Of a stretch of DNA of 64,000 bases, positions 51,761 through 60,596 are shown piece by piece. This DNA is from JBFWUW01 sp050247075 (GTDB lineage Bacteria; Planctomycetota; Planctomycetia; Pirellulales; JBFWUW01). Numbering within the stretch: position 1 is the stretch's first letter; each line of letters begins with the position of its first letter. The translations under genes were made by a program, and so were the position numbers. The DNA lies in assembly GCA_050247075.1 (NCBI GenBank), contig JBFWUW010000026.1, positions 18,968-82,967 on the forward strand, written 5' to 3'. The notes under the pieces are model-generated. The model was not told where the DNA came from, made no database searches, and worked only from the letters and a program-made list of their open reading frames with translations.

Positions 51761-53605
51761 ATGATCGACATCCCCCATAACATTATGCGCCGCAACGACA
51801 TACGCAACATCGCCATTATCGCCCACGTCGACCACGGAAAAACCACCCTGGTCGATGCATTGTTGCGCCAAAGCGGCGAGTTCCGCGCCAGTCAGCTCAC
51901 CGAGACCTGCATTTTGGACTCGAACGACCTGGAGCGGGAACGGGGCATCACCATTTTGGCCAAAAATATCGCTATTCCCTACAAAGGGACCAAGATCAAC
52001 CTGATCGATACGCCCGGCCACGCCGACTTTGGCGGCGAGGTTGAGCGCGTGCTGCGGATGGCCGACGGGGCCTTGGTGCTGGTCGATGCCGCCGAGGGTC
52101 CGCTGCCCCAAACCCGCTTTGTGTTGGGCAAGGCGTTAGAGTGCGGGCTGAAGCCGATTGTGGTCATTAACAAGATCGACCGGGGGGATGCCCGCCCCCA
52201 AGAGGTGCTCAACGAGACCTTTGAACTGTTCATGGAACTAGGGGCCGACGACCACCTGGCCGACTTTCCCTACATGTACGCCAGCGGCCGAGAAGGCTAC
52301 GCCACTACCGACCCCGCCGTGCGGACCGAGTCGGTCCATCCGCTGCTGGACATGGTGCTACAGCACATCCCAGGGCCAGAGATTGACGCCGAGGCCTCGC
52401 TGCAAATTTTGGTCACCAATTTGGATTGGTCGGACTACGTTGGCCGCATCGCCATCGGCCGGATTCATTCCGGTCAGATTCGCCGGGGGCAGCAGGTGGC
52501 CCTGATGAAGGCCGACGACGACGAGACCGCCAAGGTCGGCAAGTTGCAAGTCTTCGACAAGCTGGGCCGACGCGACGTGGAAACCGCCGAGGCAGGCGAC
52601 GTGGTGGCCGTCATCGGCCTGGAAAATATAGAAATTGGCGACACGATCAGCGATCCGATCGAGCGCCGGGCCATGCCGCGGCTGACGGTCGATGAGCCGA
52701 CGCTGGAGATGATCTTCAGCATCAATAACTCTCCCTTTGGCGGCCGCGAGGGCAAGTTCGTCACCAGCCGCCATGTCCGCGACCGCCTGTACAAAGAGCT
52801 GGAACGCAACGTGGCCTTGCGCGTGCGGCAGGTGGAAGGGACAGACGCCCACGCTGTCAGCGGGCGCGGGCTGTTGCATTTGTCGGTTCTCATCGAGACC
52901 ATGCGCCGCGAGGGATACGAACTATCAATCGGCAAGCCTCGGGTCATCACCCACAACAACAACGGCGTGATCGAAGAGCCGTTTGAGACGCTGGTGGTCG
53001 AAGTTCCCCCGGACAAGTTGGGGGCCGTCATGGAACTGACCGGTGCCCGCCGCGCGCAACTGGTCCACATGAGCAATCGCGGGCAGTACACGCACGTGAC
53101 GTTTTCCATCCCCGCCCGCGGGCTGCTGGGGCTGCGGACGCGGCTGCTGAATGCCACGCAAGGGACGGCCATCATGCACCACGTCTTCGAGGGCTACCAG
53201 CCGCTAGAAGGCGAAATTGGCGGCCGCCCCAACGGCGTGCTGGTAAGCATGGCCGGCGGCAAAGCCGTGGCCTTTGGGTTGGACGGCTTGCAAGACCGGG
53301 CCGAACTTTTCATCTCGCCGGGGGAGGAAGTTTACGAAGGGATGATCGTCGGCGAAAACAGCCGCATCGGCGACATGCCGGTCAATCCGACCAAGGAAAA
53401 GAAACTGACCAACATGCGGGCCTCGGGCAGCGACCGCAACATCATCCTCAAGCCGCCCCGGCAAATGTCGCTAGAGACGGCGTTGGAGTACATCGAAGAG
53501 GATGAACTGGTCGAAGTCACTCCCAGCAAGATTCGCCTGCGCAAAATTCTGCTGACGGAAAACGACCGCAAACGGGCCAGCCGCAGCAAAGCGGCGCTGG
53601 CGTAG
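51761..53605 (+). CDS. typA: Ribosome-associated GTPase TypA/BipA
   Basis: 614 residues from ATG 51761 (Met 51785 equally possible: MRRNDIRNIAI). EF-G-like GTPase with AHVDHGKTTL (G1), RERGITILAKN (G2), DTPGHADFGG (G3) and NKIDR (G4). The C-terminal region has domains II, III, V and the TypA-specific end (PIERRAMPRLTVDEPTLEM, FISPGEEVYEGMIVGENSR, and ENDRKR). It acts on the 70S ribosome and 50S assembly under stress. The gene ends in an ordinary basic tail (RASRSKAALA). Confidence 0.95.
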   Translation: MIDIPHNIMRRNDIRNIAIIAHVDHGKTTLVDALLRQSGEFRASQLTETCILDSNDLERERGITILAKNIAIPYKGTKINLIDTPGHADFGGEVERVLRMADGALVLVDAAEGPLPQTRFVLGKALECGLKPIVVINKIDRGDARPQEVLNETFELFMELGADDHLADFPYMYASGREGYATTDPAVRTESVHPLLDMVLQHIPGPEIDAEASLQILVTNLDWSDYVGRIAIGRIHSGQIRRGQQVALMKADDDETAKVGKLQVFDKLGRRDVETAEAGDVVAVIGLENIEIGDTISDPIERRAMPRLTVDEPTLEMIFSINNSPFGGREGKFVTSRHVRDRLYKELERNVALRVRQVEGTDAHAVSGRGLLHLSVLIETMRREGYELSIGKPRVITHNNNGVIEEPFETLVVEVPPDKLGAVMELTGARRAQLVHMSNRGQYTHVTFSIPARGLLGLRTRLLNATQGTAIMHHVFEGYQPLEGEIGGRPNGVLVSMAGGKAVAFGLDGLQDRAELFISPGEEVYEGMIVGENSRIGDMPVNPTKEKKLTNMRASGSDRNIILKPPRQMSLETALEYIEEDELVEVTPSKIRLRKILLTENDRKRASRSKAALA

Positions 53606-53610
53606 CCGCC

Positions 53611-54249
53611 TCACCGCCGTCGGGCCGTGGGTACCGCGCCGTTGCGGGCAGGCGGCGCGTAGAATTTCGCCGTGGCGTTTTCGGGGTCCACGGCCAGAAT
53701 CCGTAGGGCCAGGTCGGGCACGTCCGTCTCTTTCAGGCCCACGCTGGTCAGCAACTGCTCCACCAGAAAACTGGCGTCGGTGGGGTAGAGTTCCAACATG
53801 TCGCGGTTGACTTCCCGCGCCGGCTTGAGTTTGCCTTGCAGCCGCAGAGCCATGGCCAACCGGATGCTGGCGGTGTAGTTGCTGTTGTCGATCTTCAAGA
53901 TCGAGCGGGCCACGCTTTCGACCTCGGCATATTTCAGCTCGGCCAGCAGCGGCAATGTCAGCCCTAGCCGCGGCTCGATCGACTTGGGGGCCTGCTTCAT
54001 AGCGGCCTGATAATGTTGCCGCGCGTAGTTGTACTTGCCGCTGAGATAACTCAACCAGCCCAGCCGCAGTTCGACCAGGTAGGTTGGCTTGCGGATTTCC
54101 TTCAAGGCCGCAATGGCCTCGGCATAGCCGGCCGATTTTTCCAGCTCGTACGACTTGACGATGGCATCTTGGGTTTCATCAGCGTGGGAAGCTCGCGTGC
54201 TGGCCCAGAGCGTGCTGAGCAACATCAGTGATAAGACAAAGCGGGTCAT
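53611..54249 (-). CDS. Exported TPR-like protein
   Basis: 212 residues from Met 54249. Signal peptide FVLSLMLLSTLWASTRASHA ends near residue 24. Two or three TPR-type helical pairs follow (SGKYNYARQHYQAAMKQAPK, YAEVESVARSILKIDNSNYT). The C-terminus is Ala/Arg-rich. Periplasmic; function unknown. It converges with typA. Confidence 0.8.
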   Translation of the reverse strand: MTRFVLSLMLLSTLWASTRASHADETQDAIVKSYELEKSAGYAEAIAALKEIRKPTYLVELRLGWLSYLSGKYNYARQHYQAAMKQAPKSIEPRLGLTLPLLAELKYAEVESVARSILKIDNSNYTASIRLAMALRLQGKLKPAREVNRDMLELYPTDASFLVEQLLTSVGLKETDVPDLALRILAVDPENATAKFYAPPARNGAVPTARRR

Positions 54250-54404
54250 GGCATTCCTCCTCGGGATCAAAGCGGACAAGACGGAAACGGTGGACCGGGG
54301 ATCATTCCGTGGCCGTTATGAATGACATCTCCAGCGGCGGCGGAATCAATTAATGTCGCTTTTCGCTCCGCGAAAAAGCGTCGGGTGGAACGCGCGACAG
54401 CGCA

Positions 54405-56714
54405 TCATCTTTTCAAGACCGTTCCGGCGGTTTCGGTTGGCAAGACATTCCAACCCGCATCGGTCCCTTCTCCTCGCGGCATGCGCCGTTTCGCGGAGCG
54501 AAACGCGACAATATTCGTCACCAACTCATTTGCTGCCAGCGGCGGCCCAACATGCCGCGTTACGACGGGCGTTGTGGCCATGGGCGGCTGGCAATCGGCC
54601 GCCTGCGAACGCAATTCCAGATCATCGACGCGGACCAGGGCGATACCGCCGTCGCGACTCAGTTCCACATGGGCCGCGCAGCGCAGCCCGCACCAGGCCG
54701 CTTCGATTTGGGTCTCGATGATGTTGCCCTGTACCACCCGATGCGTGGTTTGCACACAGCCGGCCGCTGGCACAAAGGCCGCCGCGAACTGCGCCAGCCA
54801 ACGCCGCGGGCCGGCCGCCGCCAGGCCAATCGGCAGCACGTCGTGCCACACCAGCGCCCGGCCGCGCACCAGCGGCAGCCGCGGCAGCGCCAGCAACAAT
54901 GTCCGCAGCCATTCGTTGTTTCCTTCAACACGATAGAAGTACAAGGCTCCGTCGTGCTTGCCGAAGTACAGCCGGCTCCCCTCCGGCCCTTCAAAGTACA
55001 ACGTGCCATCCAGCGCCATCCGCACGGTCAGTTGCAGTTGGCCGGCAGGCGCGCCGCAGCGGAACAGGTCGAAGTCCAGCGTTTCGTGCAGCAAATAGTC
55101 GCTGGCGGCATCGAGCGCGCGATCGATGCCGGCTGGCTCGACAACGCTTCCCCGCGCCGGCATGTGCTGGGCATGGAACAGGTTTCCCTCGACAAACCGC
55201 GAGAAGGCAAAAGGCATGGTCGGGCTGCCCACCTGTTCTGCGGCTTGCACATGGATGTGCAGGTGCGGCTGCGGCGAATAGCCCGAGTTTCCGCATAGCC
55301 CCAGCGGTTGGCCCGGTTCCACGCGATCGCCCGGCTGGACCTTCAACGAGCCGTGGGCGAAGTGCGACAGCTCGACATGAAAGCCGCGGTCGTCGTGGAT
55401 CACCACATGATTGCCCCAGTTGTTGGCCTTATCGACACGGCCCACGGGATTGTCGGGCAGGTCGCCCACGGCACTGACCACCGTTCCACGGCACGGAGCC
55501 AGCACCGGCTTGCGGAAGCAGTAGTAGTCGGCCAGTTGGATGCCGCGGCCGGAGAACATCTGGCCGTCTTCGTCGGTGATGACAAAGTCGCAAGCGTGCC
55601 GCCAATCTCCCTGGTGGGTCCATTCGCCATCGCAGCCTTGATAGACCGTCCATTGTCCCAAGAACGGCAAAGCCAGCGTTCGCGAGTGATCGGCAAAGCG
55701 GCGTCGGCGGATCAGTTCAATCTCCAACGTCTCTTCTGGCGTGCCGGCCAGCAATCGCGAAATGCCCGGATACGGCACGACCGCCAACCCGTACAACGAA
55801 CCGAGCGCCACCAGGTTGAACGGCAGCGTGTAGGTGGGAATGGTAAAAAACTGCCCCAGCAGGCTGAGGCCATCGGCGACGAGTACCGTAGTGGCCACCG
55901 CCACGGCGGCAATGGCGAAACCGCGGCCCGACGGCACCAAAAACACGCCCCCCAGCGCCATCGCCACCAGAATGCTGTTGAACGCCGACACATCGGCCAA
56001 GGCTTGCTCGGCGGAACCGAGCCACAGCACCCGCAGGCCAATCGCCAGCAGGTATCCTCCGGCCGCCAAGAACAATAAGATCCGCGACCGCCACAGCACA
56101 ACCGTGGCCAGCAACATGCCGATCGGCACGCAAGGCATGAACAGAATGGCCCCTAGCGTCTTGAAGAAACCGGCAGCCAACGGCGGCAGGCCAAATTCTT
56201 GCAGCAAATAGGCGGGCAGCGGTGAGCCGCCTAGCGCCAGGCTGGGATAGCGCAGAATGGCCGTTTGCAGCGTAGCCGCGACCAACACAAACGGCAGGCT
56301 CAACACGGGCAAAGCCAGTTGTTGCCGCAAAAGCTGGGCCAAGGCCGTGGTTGCCAGCAGCGTCACCGCGCCAGCCAAGATGATGATCCCCACGGTAGGC
56401 CACGACCAGTTCAACGTCGCCCCCAGGGACAGCCCTACCAGCAGCGGGTTGTAGCGATAGCAGCCGGTGGACAGCGCCGATCCGCTCATGCCAATCAGCC
56501 GGCCAAATCCATCCGCCGCGGCTACGCACAGCAGGCCCGCCGCTCCTAGCGGCCAATGCAGCCACGTCGCGCCGATCACCGCCAGGCCGACCATCGGCTG
56601 GCCCAGAAAGAAGACTTCGGCCAGGCCGGAAAGTAGTCTGGCCGCGGGCCAAGCGCTCGGCCGCAACGTCGATGATGAACCATGAATGCCGAACATAAGG
56701 CCGGGGCCCCGCAT
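54405..56714 (-). CDS. Urea transporter-M23 peptidase fusion
   Basis: 769 residues from ATG 56714 (TTG 56735 also possible). The N-terminal ~290 residues are a multi-pass UT-type urea channel: EVFFLGQPMVGLAVIGATWL, NPLLVGLSLGATLNWSWPT, and QTAILRYPSLALGGSPLPAY. From ~400 comes an M23/LytM peptidase: HACDFVITDED (His-x-x-Asp), WGNHVVIHDDRGFHVELSHF and CGNSGYSPQPHLHIHVQ (the HxH). The C-terminal ~200 residues are a beta-rich domain with no known match. The combination suggests wall remodelling joined to urea uptake, or a membrane-tethered peptidase. A separate, known-type fusion in a few bacteria as I recall. Confidence 0.85.
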   Translation of the reverse strand: MRGPGLMFGIHGSSSTLRPSAWPAARLLSGLAEVFFLGQPMVGLAVIGATWLHWPLGAAGLLCVAAADGFGRLIGMSGSALSTGCYRYNPLLVGLSLGATLNWSWPTVGIIILAGAVTLLATTALAQLLRQQLALPVLSLPFVLVAATLQTAILRYPSLALGGSPLPAYLLQEFGLPPLAAGFFKTLGAILFMPCVPIGMLLATVVLWRSRILLFLAAGGYLLAIGLRVLWLGSAEQALADVSAFNSILVAMALGGVFLVPSGRGFAIAAVAVATTVLVADGLSLLGQFFTIPTYTLPFNLVALGSLYGLAVVPYPGISRLLAGTPEETLEIELIRRRRFADHSRTLALPFLGQWTVYQGCDGEWTHQGDWRHACDFVITDEDGQMFSGRGIQLADYYCFRKPVLAPCRGTVVSAVGDLPDNPVGRVDKANNWGNHVVIHDDRGFHVELSHFAHGSLKVQPGDRVEPGQPLGLCGNSGYSPQPHLHIHVQAAEQVGSPTMPFAFSRFVEGNLFHAQHMPARGSVVEPAGIDRALDAASDYLLHETLDFDLFRCGAPAGQLQLTVRMALDGTLYFEGPEGSRLYFGKHDGALYFYRVEGNNEWLRTLLLALPRLPLVRGRALVWHDVLPIGLAAAGPRRWLAQFAAAFVPAAGCVQTTHRVVQGNIIETQIEAAWCGLRCAAHVELSRDGGIALVRVDDLELRSQAADCQPPMATTPVVTRHVGPPLAANELVTNIVAFRSAKRRMPRGEGTDAGWNVLPTETAGTVLKR

Positions 56715-56742
56715 GCTTTCGGGCGGATAGAACAATAAACAA

Positions 56743-58116
56743 CTACGGTTGCATCGACTCTTGTTCCACGCGGCCCAGCCGTTCTGGTAGAACCTCGCGC
56801 CGTTCGATATCGGTGAGATCCTCGCGCTGGCGGATCAATTCGACATTACCGTCCTCGGATACCAGCACCACATTGGGCCGATACTCAATGAATTGCAGCC
56901 ATTGCGTGTTGTTGTAAGCCCCGCATGGCGAGAAGATCAGCCGATGGCCGCGCTCCAGCGGCGGAAGCTGAACGCCGTCGTCGATGGCGTCGATGTTCAT
57001 GCACATCGGGCCGTACACCACGCTCGGTTCGTTGGCTCCAGAGACTTCGCGATCCATTTCGACGTTAAACTTGTACCAGAACGCCGTGAACAGCAGATTG
57101 ACGCCGGCATCGGCCACGTAGGCCCGCGTGCCGTCGGCCAGCCGTTTGCTGGCCTGAATGGTGGTGATCAGGTAGCCGGCCTCATCAACCATGGAGCGGC
57201 CCGCCTCGACAATCAACTTGGGCAAATGGCCGGGCCGCAAGGAGTTTGCCAGGGCATCGCAGATCTGTTCGGCGTAGTCGTCGGTCGAGGGAATTGACAC
57301 ATCGGGTGAGAGGTATGTCCCCTTGAGTTTGCTCCGCGAGGCGAAACCGCCGCCAATATCCAGATACTCCATTTCAAAACCAAAGGCACTTTGCACCTGA
57401 TAGGCAAAGTTGACCATCTTCTCGACCTGCCGCGCGTAAGCCGTTTCATCCAGGATGAACGTGCCAATGTGGCAATGCAGTCCGGTTAGCCGCAACTTGC
57501 CGCCGCGCGATATACGCTTGACGGCGTCAGTGGCTTGCCCGGTTTCCAGATTGAAGCCAAACCGCGACCACTGAGGATAGACGCCCACATCCATGTTCAA
57601 GCGAATGCCGACATCAATCGTTCGGCCCAACCGGTCGGCGATATGTTCCAAGTCGTCGATCTCGTCGAGGTGGTCGATGTTGATCGTCACACCGTCGATG
57701 ACCGCTTGCGTCAGTGTTTCCAGCGGCTTGTATGGACCGTTGAAGATGATTTTTTCGCCCGGCACGCCCAACCCTTGCGCCTTCTGGTACTCCATCTTGG
57801 AGACAATCTCAGCCGCGGCCCCTTCCTGGTGCATGATGGCGCAGATCGCCTTGAGGTAATTGGTCTTGTACGACCAGCCAAACGTGACGTGCGGGTAGCG
57901 CGTGCTGAACGCGCTGTGCATCTGCCGATACTTGCGGCGCAGCGTGCGTTCCGAAAAGACAAACAACGGCGAGCCAAAGCGTTCGACCAGTTCCGACACC
58001 CGCACGCCGTCGATGGCCTTGCGGACGCGCTGGCGGCAAGTGGTGTGCATGCCGAATTTGTTCATCATTTTGCTCTGCAGCTTCATGATGAATGGCTTTT
58101 CGTAGAGGGCCTTCAT
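56743..58116 (-). CDS. Alanine-racemase-fold PLP decarboxylase (DAP/ornithine type)
   Basis: 457 residues. GWSYKTNYLKA holds the PLP Schiff-base Lys84. GAAAEIVSKMEYQKAQGLGV, LTGLHCHIGTFI, DIGGGFASRS, VEAGRSMV (usual EPGR is EAGR) and VYGPMCMNIDAIDDG (the catalytic Cys region) are present. Residues 1-35 are basic and longer than in LysA. Substrate cannot be told from sequence: DAP, lysine, ornithine or a carboxy-polyamine. It overlaps the ATP-grasp gene by 4 bp. Confidence 0.88.
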   Translation of the reverse strand: MKALYEKPFIMKLQSKMMNKFGMHTTCRQRVRKAIDGVRVSELVERFGSPLFVFSERTLRRKYRQMHSAFSTRYPHVTFGWSYKTNYLKAICAIMHQEGAAAEIVSKMEYQKAQGLGVPGEKIIFNGPYKPLETLTQAVIDGVTINIDHLDEIDDLEHIADRLGRTIDVGIRLNMDVGVYPQWSRFGFNLETGQATDAVKRISRGGKLRLTGLHCHIGTFILDETAYARQVEKMVNFAYQVQSAFGFEMEYLDIGGGFASRSKLKGTYLSPDVSIPSTDDYAEQICDALANSLRPGHLPKLIVEAGRSMVDEAGYLITTIQASKRLADGTRAYVADAGVNLLFTAFWYKFNVEMDREVSGANEPSVVYGPMCMNIDAIDDGVQLPPLERGHRLIFSPCGAYNNTQWLQFIEYRPNVVLVSEDGNVELIRQREDLTDIERREVLPERLGRVEQESMQP

Positions 58117-59159
58117 GTGGAGGCTCCTTGCATGATGACAGATTGAAAACGGACCATGTCGGTGACAAGCTCGCCGGTGTACCGCATAAACAACCGCCCG
58201 GCGGCGTACTCCGGCGCGGGTTCGAGAGGCAGGCCTTGCGCATGGCGGATCATGCGGGCGGGCAGGTTCACCCCCACGCCGGTGGCAAAATAAGACCAGG
58301 CGGGAAACCGCGGATTGATCTCAATCATGTACAGCTTTTCGGCCTCGCGATCGAAGATGCATTCCAGTTCAAACGGCCCGCGCCATTTGAGGCTGCCGAC
58401 AAACCGCTCGGCCGCTTCGCGCATTTGGGGATGTTTGAGCGTGACGGCCGACCAGACCTTGCCCAGAGAGGTGGTCGAAATCTTCTTCATGGAGACTTGC
58501 CCCAACGAGTTGCCGCAACCGTCTCCGCAGCCGACCAGATTGATCTCGTCGCCTTGCACCTTGCGTTGCACGATGACCGGATAGCCCCATTCGGCGGTAA
58601 TCGCCCGAAAGTGCGCCGCCGCTTCCAACATCGTGTAGGCCGGGTAGGCGTGGTAATACACTCCCTTCACCAACAGCGGAAAGCCGATCCGCTGGCAGGC
58701 CTCGTACAGGGCTTCCTCGGACATGGCCACGGCGGTCAGTGGCACTTCCACACCCATCGTCGCGGCCACTTCCGGCAGCTTGTCTTTTCCACGCAGCCGA
58801 AACTGTTTGATCGTCGGCAGAAACGTGTTGATGCCGTGCTGGGCCAGTTCGTCGGCATACTTGATATACAGCGGCAGCTCGACATCGAGATTGGGAATAA
58901 TCCATTCCAGGCCCGTTGCCGCCCTCACGTCCAGCAACCGTTGGACGAAATCGGCCCCGCTGGCCGAGGGATAGGGCAGCGTAAACGAACGGTCGAACAG
59001 CCAGTCCATGTAAATGCCTGGCTCCAGCGCGTCGTAGGCCAGGCCGATCACGCGGGCTTGCAGCTCGGCATCTTCCCTTAAGCTGCGGGCAATGCCGGTG
59101 CCGGGGCCCGGGTTGTCGGCCGCGTTGATGCCAGAAACGCCAATCACAAGTTCGGACAT
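58113..59159 (-). CDS. ATP-grasp ligase
   Basis: 348 residues. IGFPLLVKGVYYHAYPAYTM is an ATP-binding Lys segment; PVIVQRKVQGDEINLVGCGD follows, and FELECIFDREAEKLYMIEIN and PRFPAWSYFATGVGVNLPAR is the typical metal-binding E-x-N-P-R end. The N-terminal ~110 residues are the pre-ATP-grasp domain. Ligases of this kind form amide or peptide bonds using ATP. Coupled to a decarboxylase gene and upstream of a PqqD gene: probably a small peptide- or amino acid-modifying pathway. Confidence 0.85.
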   Translation of the reverse strand: MSELVIGVSGINAADNPGPGTGIARSLREDAELQARVIGLAYDALEPGIYMDWLFDRSFTLPYPSASGADFVQRLLDVRAATGLEWIIPNLDVELPLYIKYADELAQHGINTFLPTIKQFRLRGKDKLPEVAATMGVEVPLTAVAMSEEALYEACQRIGFPLLVKGVYYHAYPAYTMLEAAAHFRAITAEWGYPVIVQRKVQGDEINLVGCGDGCGNSLGQVSMKKISTTSLGKVWSAVTLKHPQMREAAERFVGSLKWRGPFELECIFDREAEKLYMIEINPRFPAWSYFATGVGVNLPARMIRHAQGLPLEPAPEYAAGRLFMRYTGELVTDMVRFQSVIMQGAST

Positions 59160-59176
59160 GTCGTCGTCTCAATGTT

Positions 59177-59484
59177 TGTAGGAGGCGTCTCTGACGCCAA
59201 TGGGGTCGTTATTCTCGATGGCAATGATGAAAGACGGTTGTAGCCCGGATTGCCGGACCATCGGCGTTGGGGGACGTCGATTGTATTACTGATTGATTTT
59301 CGACAACGGCGGAACTGGCTCCCTCTCCCGGTACTCCGGGAGAGGGTTGGGGAGAGGGGGAAATGACGAAATGGACGCCATCAGCCGGCCCTCACCCCGG
59401 CCTTTTCCAAAGGGAGAGGGAGTTCGTATGAGGAAGTTATTTCATGTCGCATCCTAAAATCGACGTCCCGAGACGCCTCCTACA
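59177..59484. repeat. Inverted-repeat-bounded element (MITE-like)
   Basis: Perfect 15-bp inverted repeats TGTAGGAGGCGTCTC at 59177-59191 and complement at 59470-59484, with a second 12-bp inverted pair (59271-59282 and 59458-59469) nested and directly touching the right repeat. A GC hairpin near 59322-59347 (CCCTCTCCCGG/CCGGGAGAGGG) is inside. No gene. The right repeat supplies the TAG stop of the pqqD-like gene. Confidence 0.7.
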
Positions 59485-59719
59485 GTTGGAGTGACTTCAA
59501 ACTGGCCATGAAATCAGTAAGATCGTCCAGCGCGTCGTCGAACGCCACGTCAAAACGCTCGACGAGCGCGCGGACGATCTCATTCTCGCTACGGTCCTCC
59601 TGTAGTCCGCGTAAAATGGCCACGGCCGTGGGATTCGCCATGAAGCTATCGCCGGTCGTGGAGTCAAACAAAAACCCGTCGTCGTTGAAGACCAAATTGC
59701 CTGGCTTGGGGGCGGACAT
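59480..59719 (-). CDS. PqqD-family peptide-binding protein
   Basis: 79 residues. LVFNDDGFLFDSTTGDSFMA, NPTAVAILRGLQEDRSENEI and VRALVERFDVAFDDALDDLT matches the PqqD winged-helix fold that chaperones precursor peptides to modifying enzymes. Its last codons are supplied by an inverted repeat. It is 5' of the ATP-grasp and decarboxylase genes (with the element between), so it likely presents a substrate peptide or carrier to the ATP-grasp enzyme. Confidence 0.85.
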   Translation of the reverse strand: MSAPKPGNLVFNDDGFLFDSTTGDSFMANPTAVAILRGLQEDRSENEIVRALVERFDVAFDDALDDLTDFMASLKSLQL

Positions 59720-59933
59720 GATGTCGTACCTCTGCCGAAATTGTTTGAACGGCCGCCGGAATCGGCTGGCTGGGATATGTCGCTGGAAAGGTAAACGAGG
59801 CCAGCCGCCGGTTGTCTACAAGTTTTCTTGCCCGCCAGCCGCGAGTTTTGCCGGCCAGGCAAAATCCGCGGACGATGTTGGTGTACAATGGGCCATTGCC
59901 GATTGGTTTCTCCAGATTTCCTGTAGACAAACG

Positions 59934-60596
59934 ATGGCCGATTCCGTTTCTGATCACGGTTCTTCCGCGGAGGACGCTGCCTTGCAGCGGCTGCTGGCGG
60001 GGGATGATGCGGCCTTTGCCGAGTTGTTTGACCGGCACCGTCCGCGGCTGCTGCGGATGGTCGGGTTTCGGCTCGATCAACGGCTGCGGGGCCGCGTGGA
60101 TGCGGACGACATTTTGCAAGAGGCTTATCTGGACGGAGCCAAGCGGCTGGATTCCTTGCGGGCGGCCCAGCCGATGTCGGCCTTTATCTGGCTGCGGTTG
60201 ATCGTGGGGCAGACGTTGATTGACATACATCGCAAACACATCGGGGCACAAAAGCGCGACGCGGAAAGAGAGGTATCGATCCAGGCCCGGTTGGCCAAAG
60301 ACACGACGATGTCCCTCTCGTTTCAATTGCTGGGACATCTAACCTCTCCCAGCCAGGCGGCGCTGAAGGCCGAACTTTCGCGGCTGGTGGTCCAGGCGCT
60401 CGATCAAATGAACCCCACGGACCGTGAGATACTGGCGCTGAGGCACTTTGAGGAACTGACCAACAAAGAGGTGTCCGAGGTTTTGGGGCTTGATCGCAAG
60501 GCGGCCAGCATCCGATACATCCGGGCGCTCGATCGGTTGAAAGGCGTGTTGCAGCAGGTTCCAGGGTTTTTCGATGACTCCGCTACAAACCAATAA
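59934..60596 (+). CDS. ECF sigma factor (planctomycete type)
   Basis: 220 residues from ATG 59934. Region 2 (FAELFDRHRPRLLRMVGFRL, VDADDILQEAYLDGAKRL) and region 4 (LDQMNPTDREILALRHFEEL, TNKEVSEVLGLDRKAASIRY) are clear. The long upstream open frame to 59508 is not family-like. Sigma factor that directs RNA polymerase to a specific set of promoters. The downstream kinase gene begins 23 bp before its stop, so they are co-translated; the pair resembles the common planctomycete sigma/kinase couples. Confidence 0.92.
   Translation: MADSVSDHGSSAEDAALQRLLAGDDAAFAELFDRHRPRLLRMVGFRLDQRLRGRVDADDILQEAYLDGAKRLDSLRAAQPMSAFIWLRLIVGQTLIDIHRKHIGAQKRDAEREVSIQARLAKDTTMSLSFQLLGHLTSPSQAALKAELSRLVVQALDQMNPTDREILALRHFEELTNKEVSEVLGLDRKAASIRYIRALDRLKGVLQQVPGFFDDSATNQ

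Noticed and set aside
59508..59933. Upstream extension of the sigma factor frame
   Set aside because: Runs antisense to the PqqD gene; the sigma region starts after ATG 59934.
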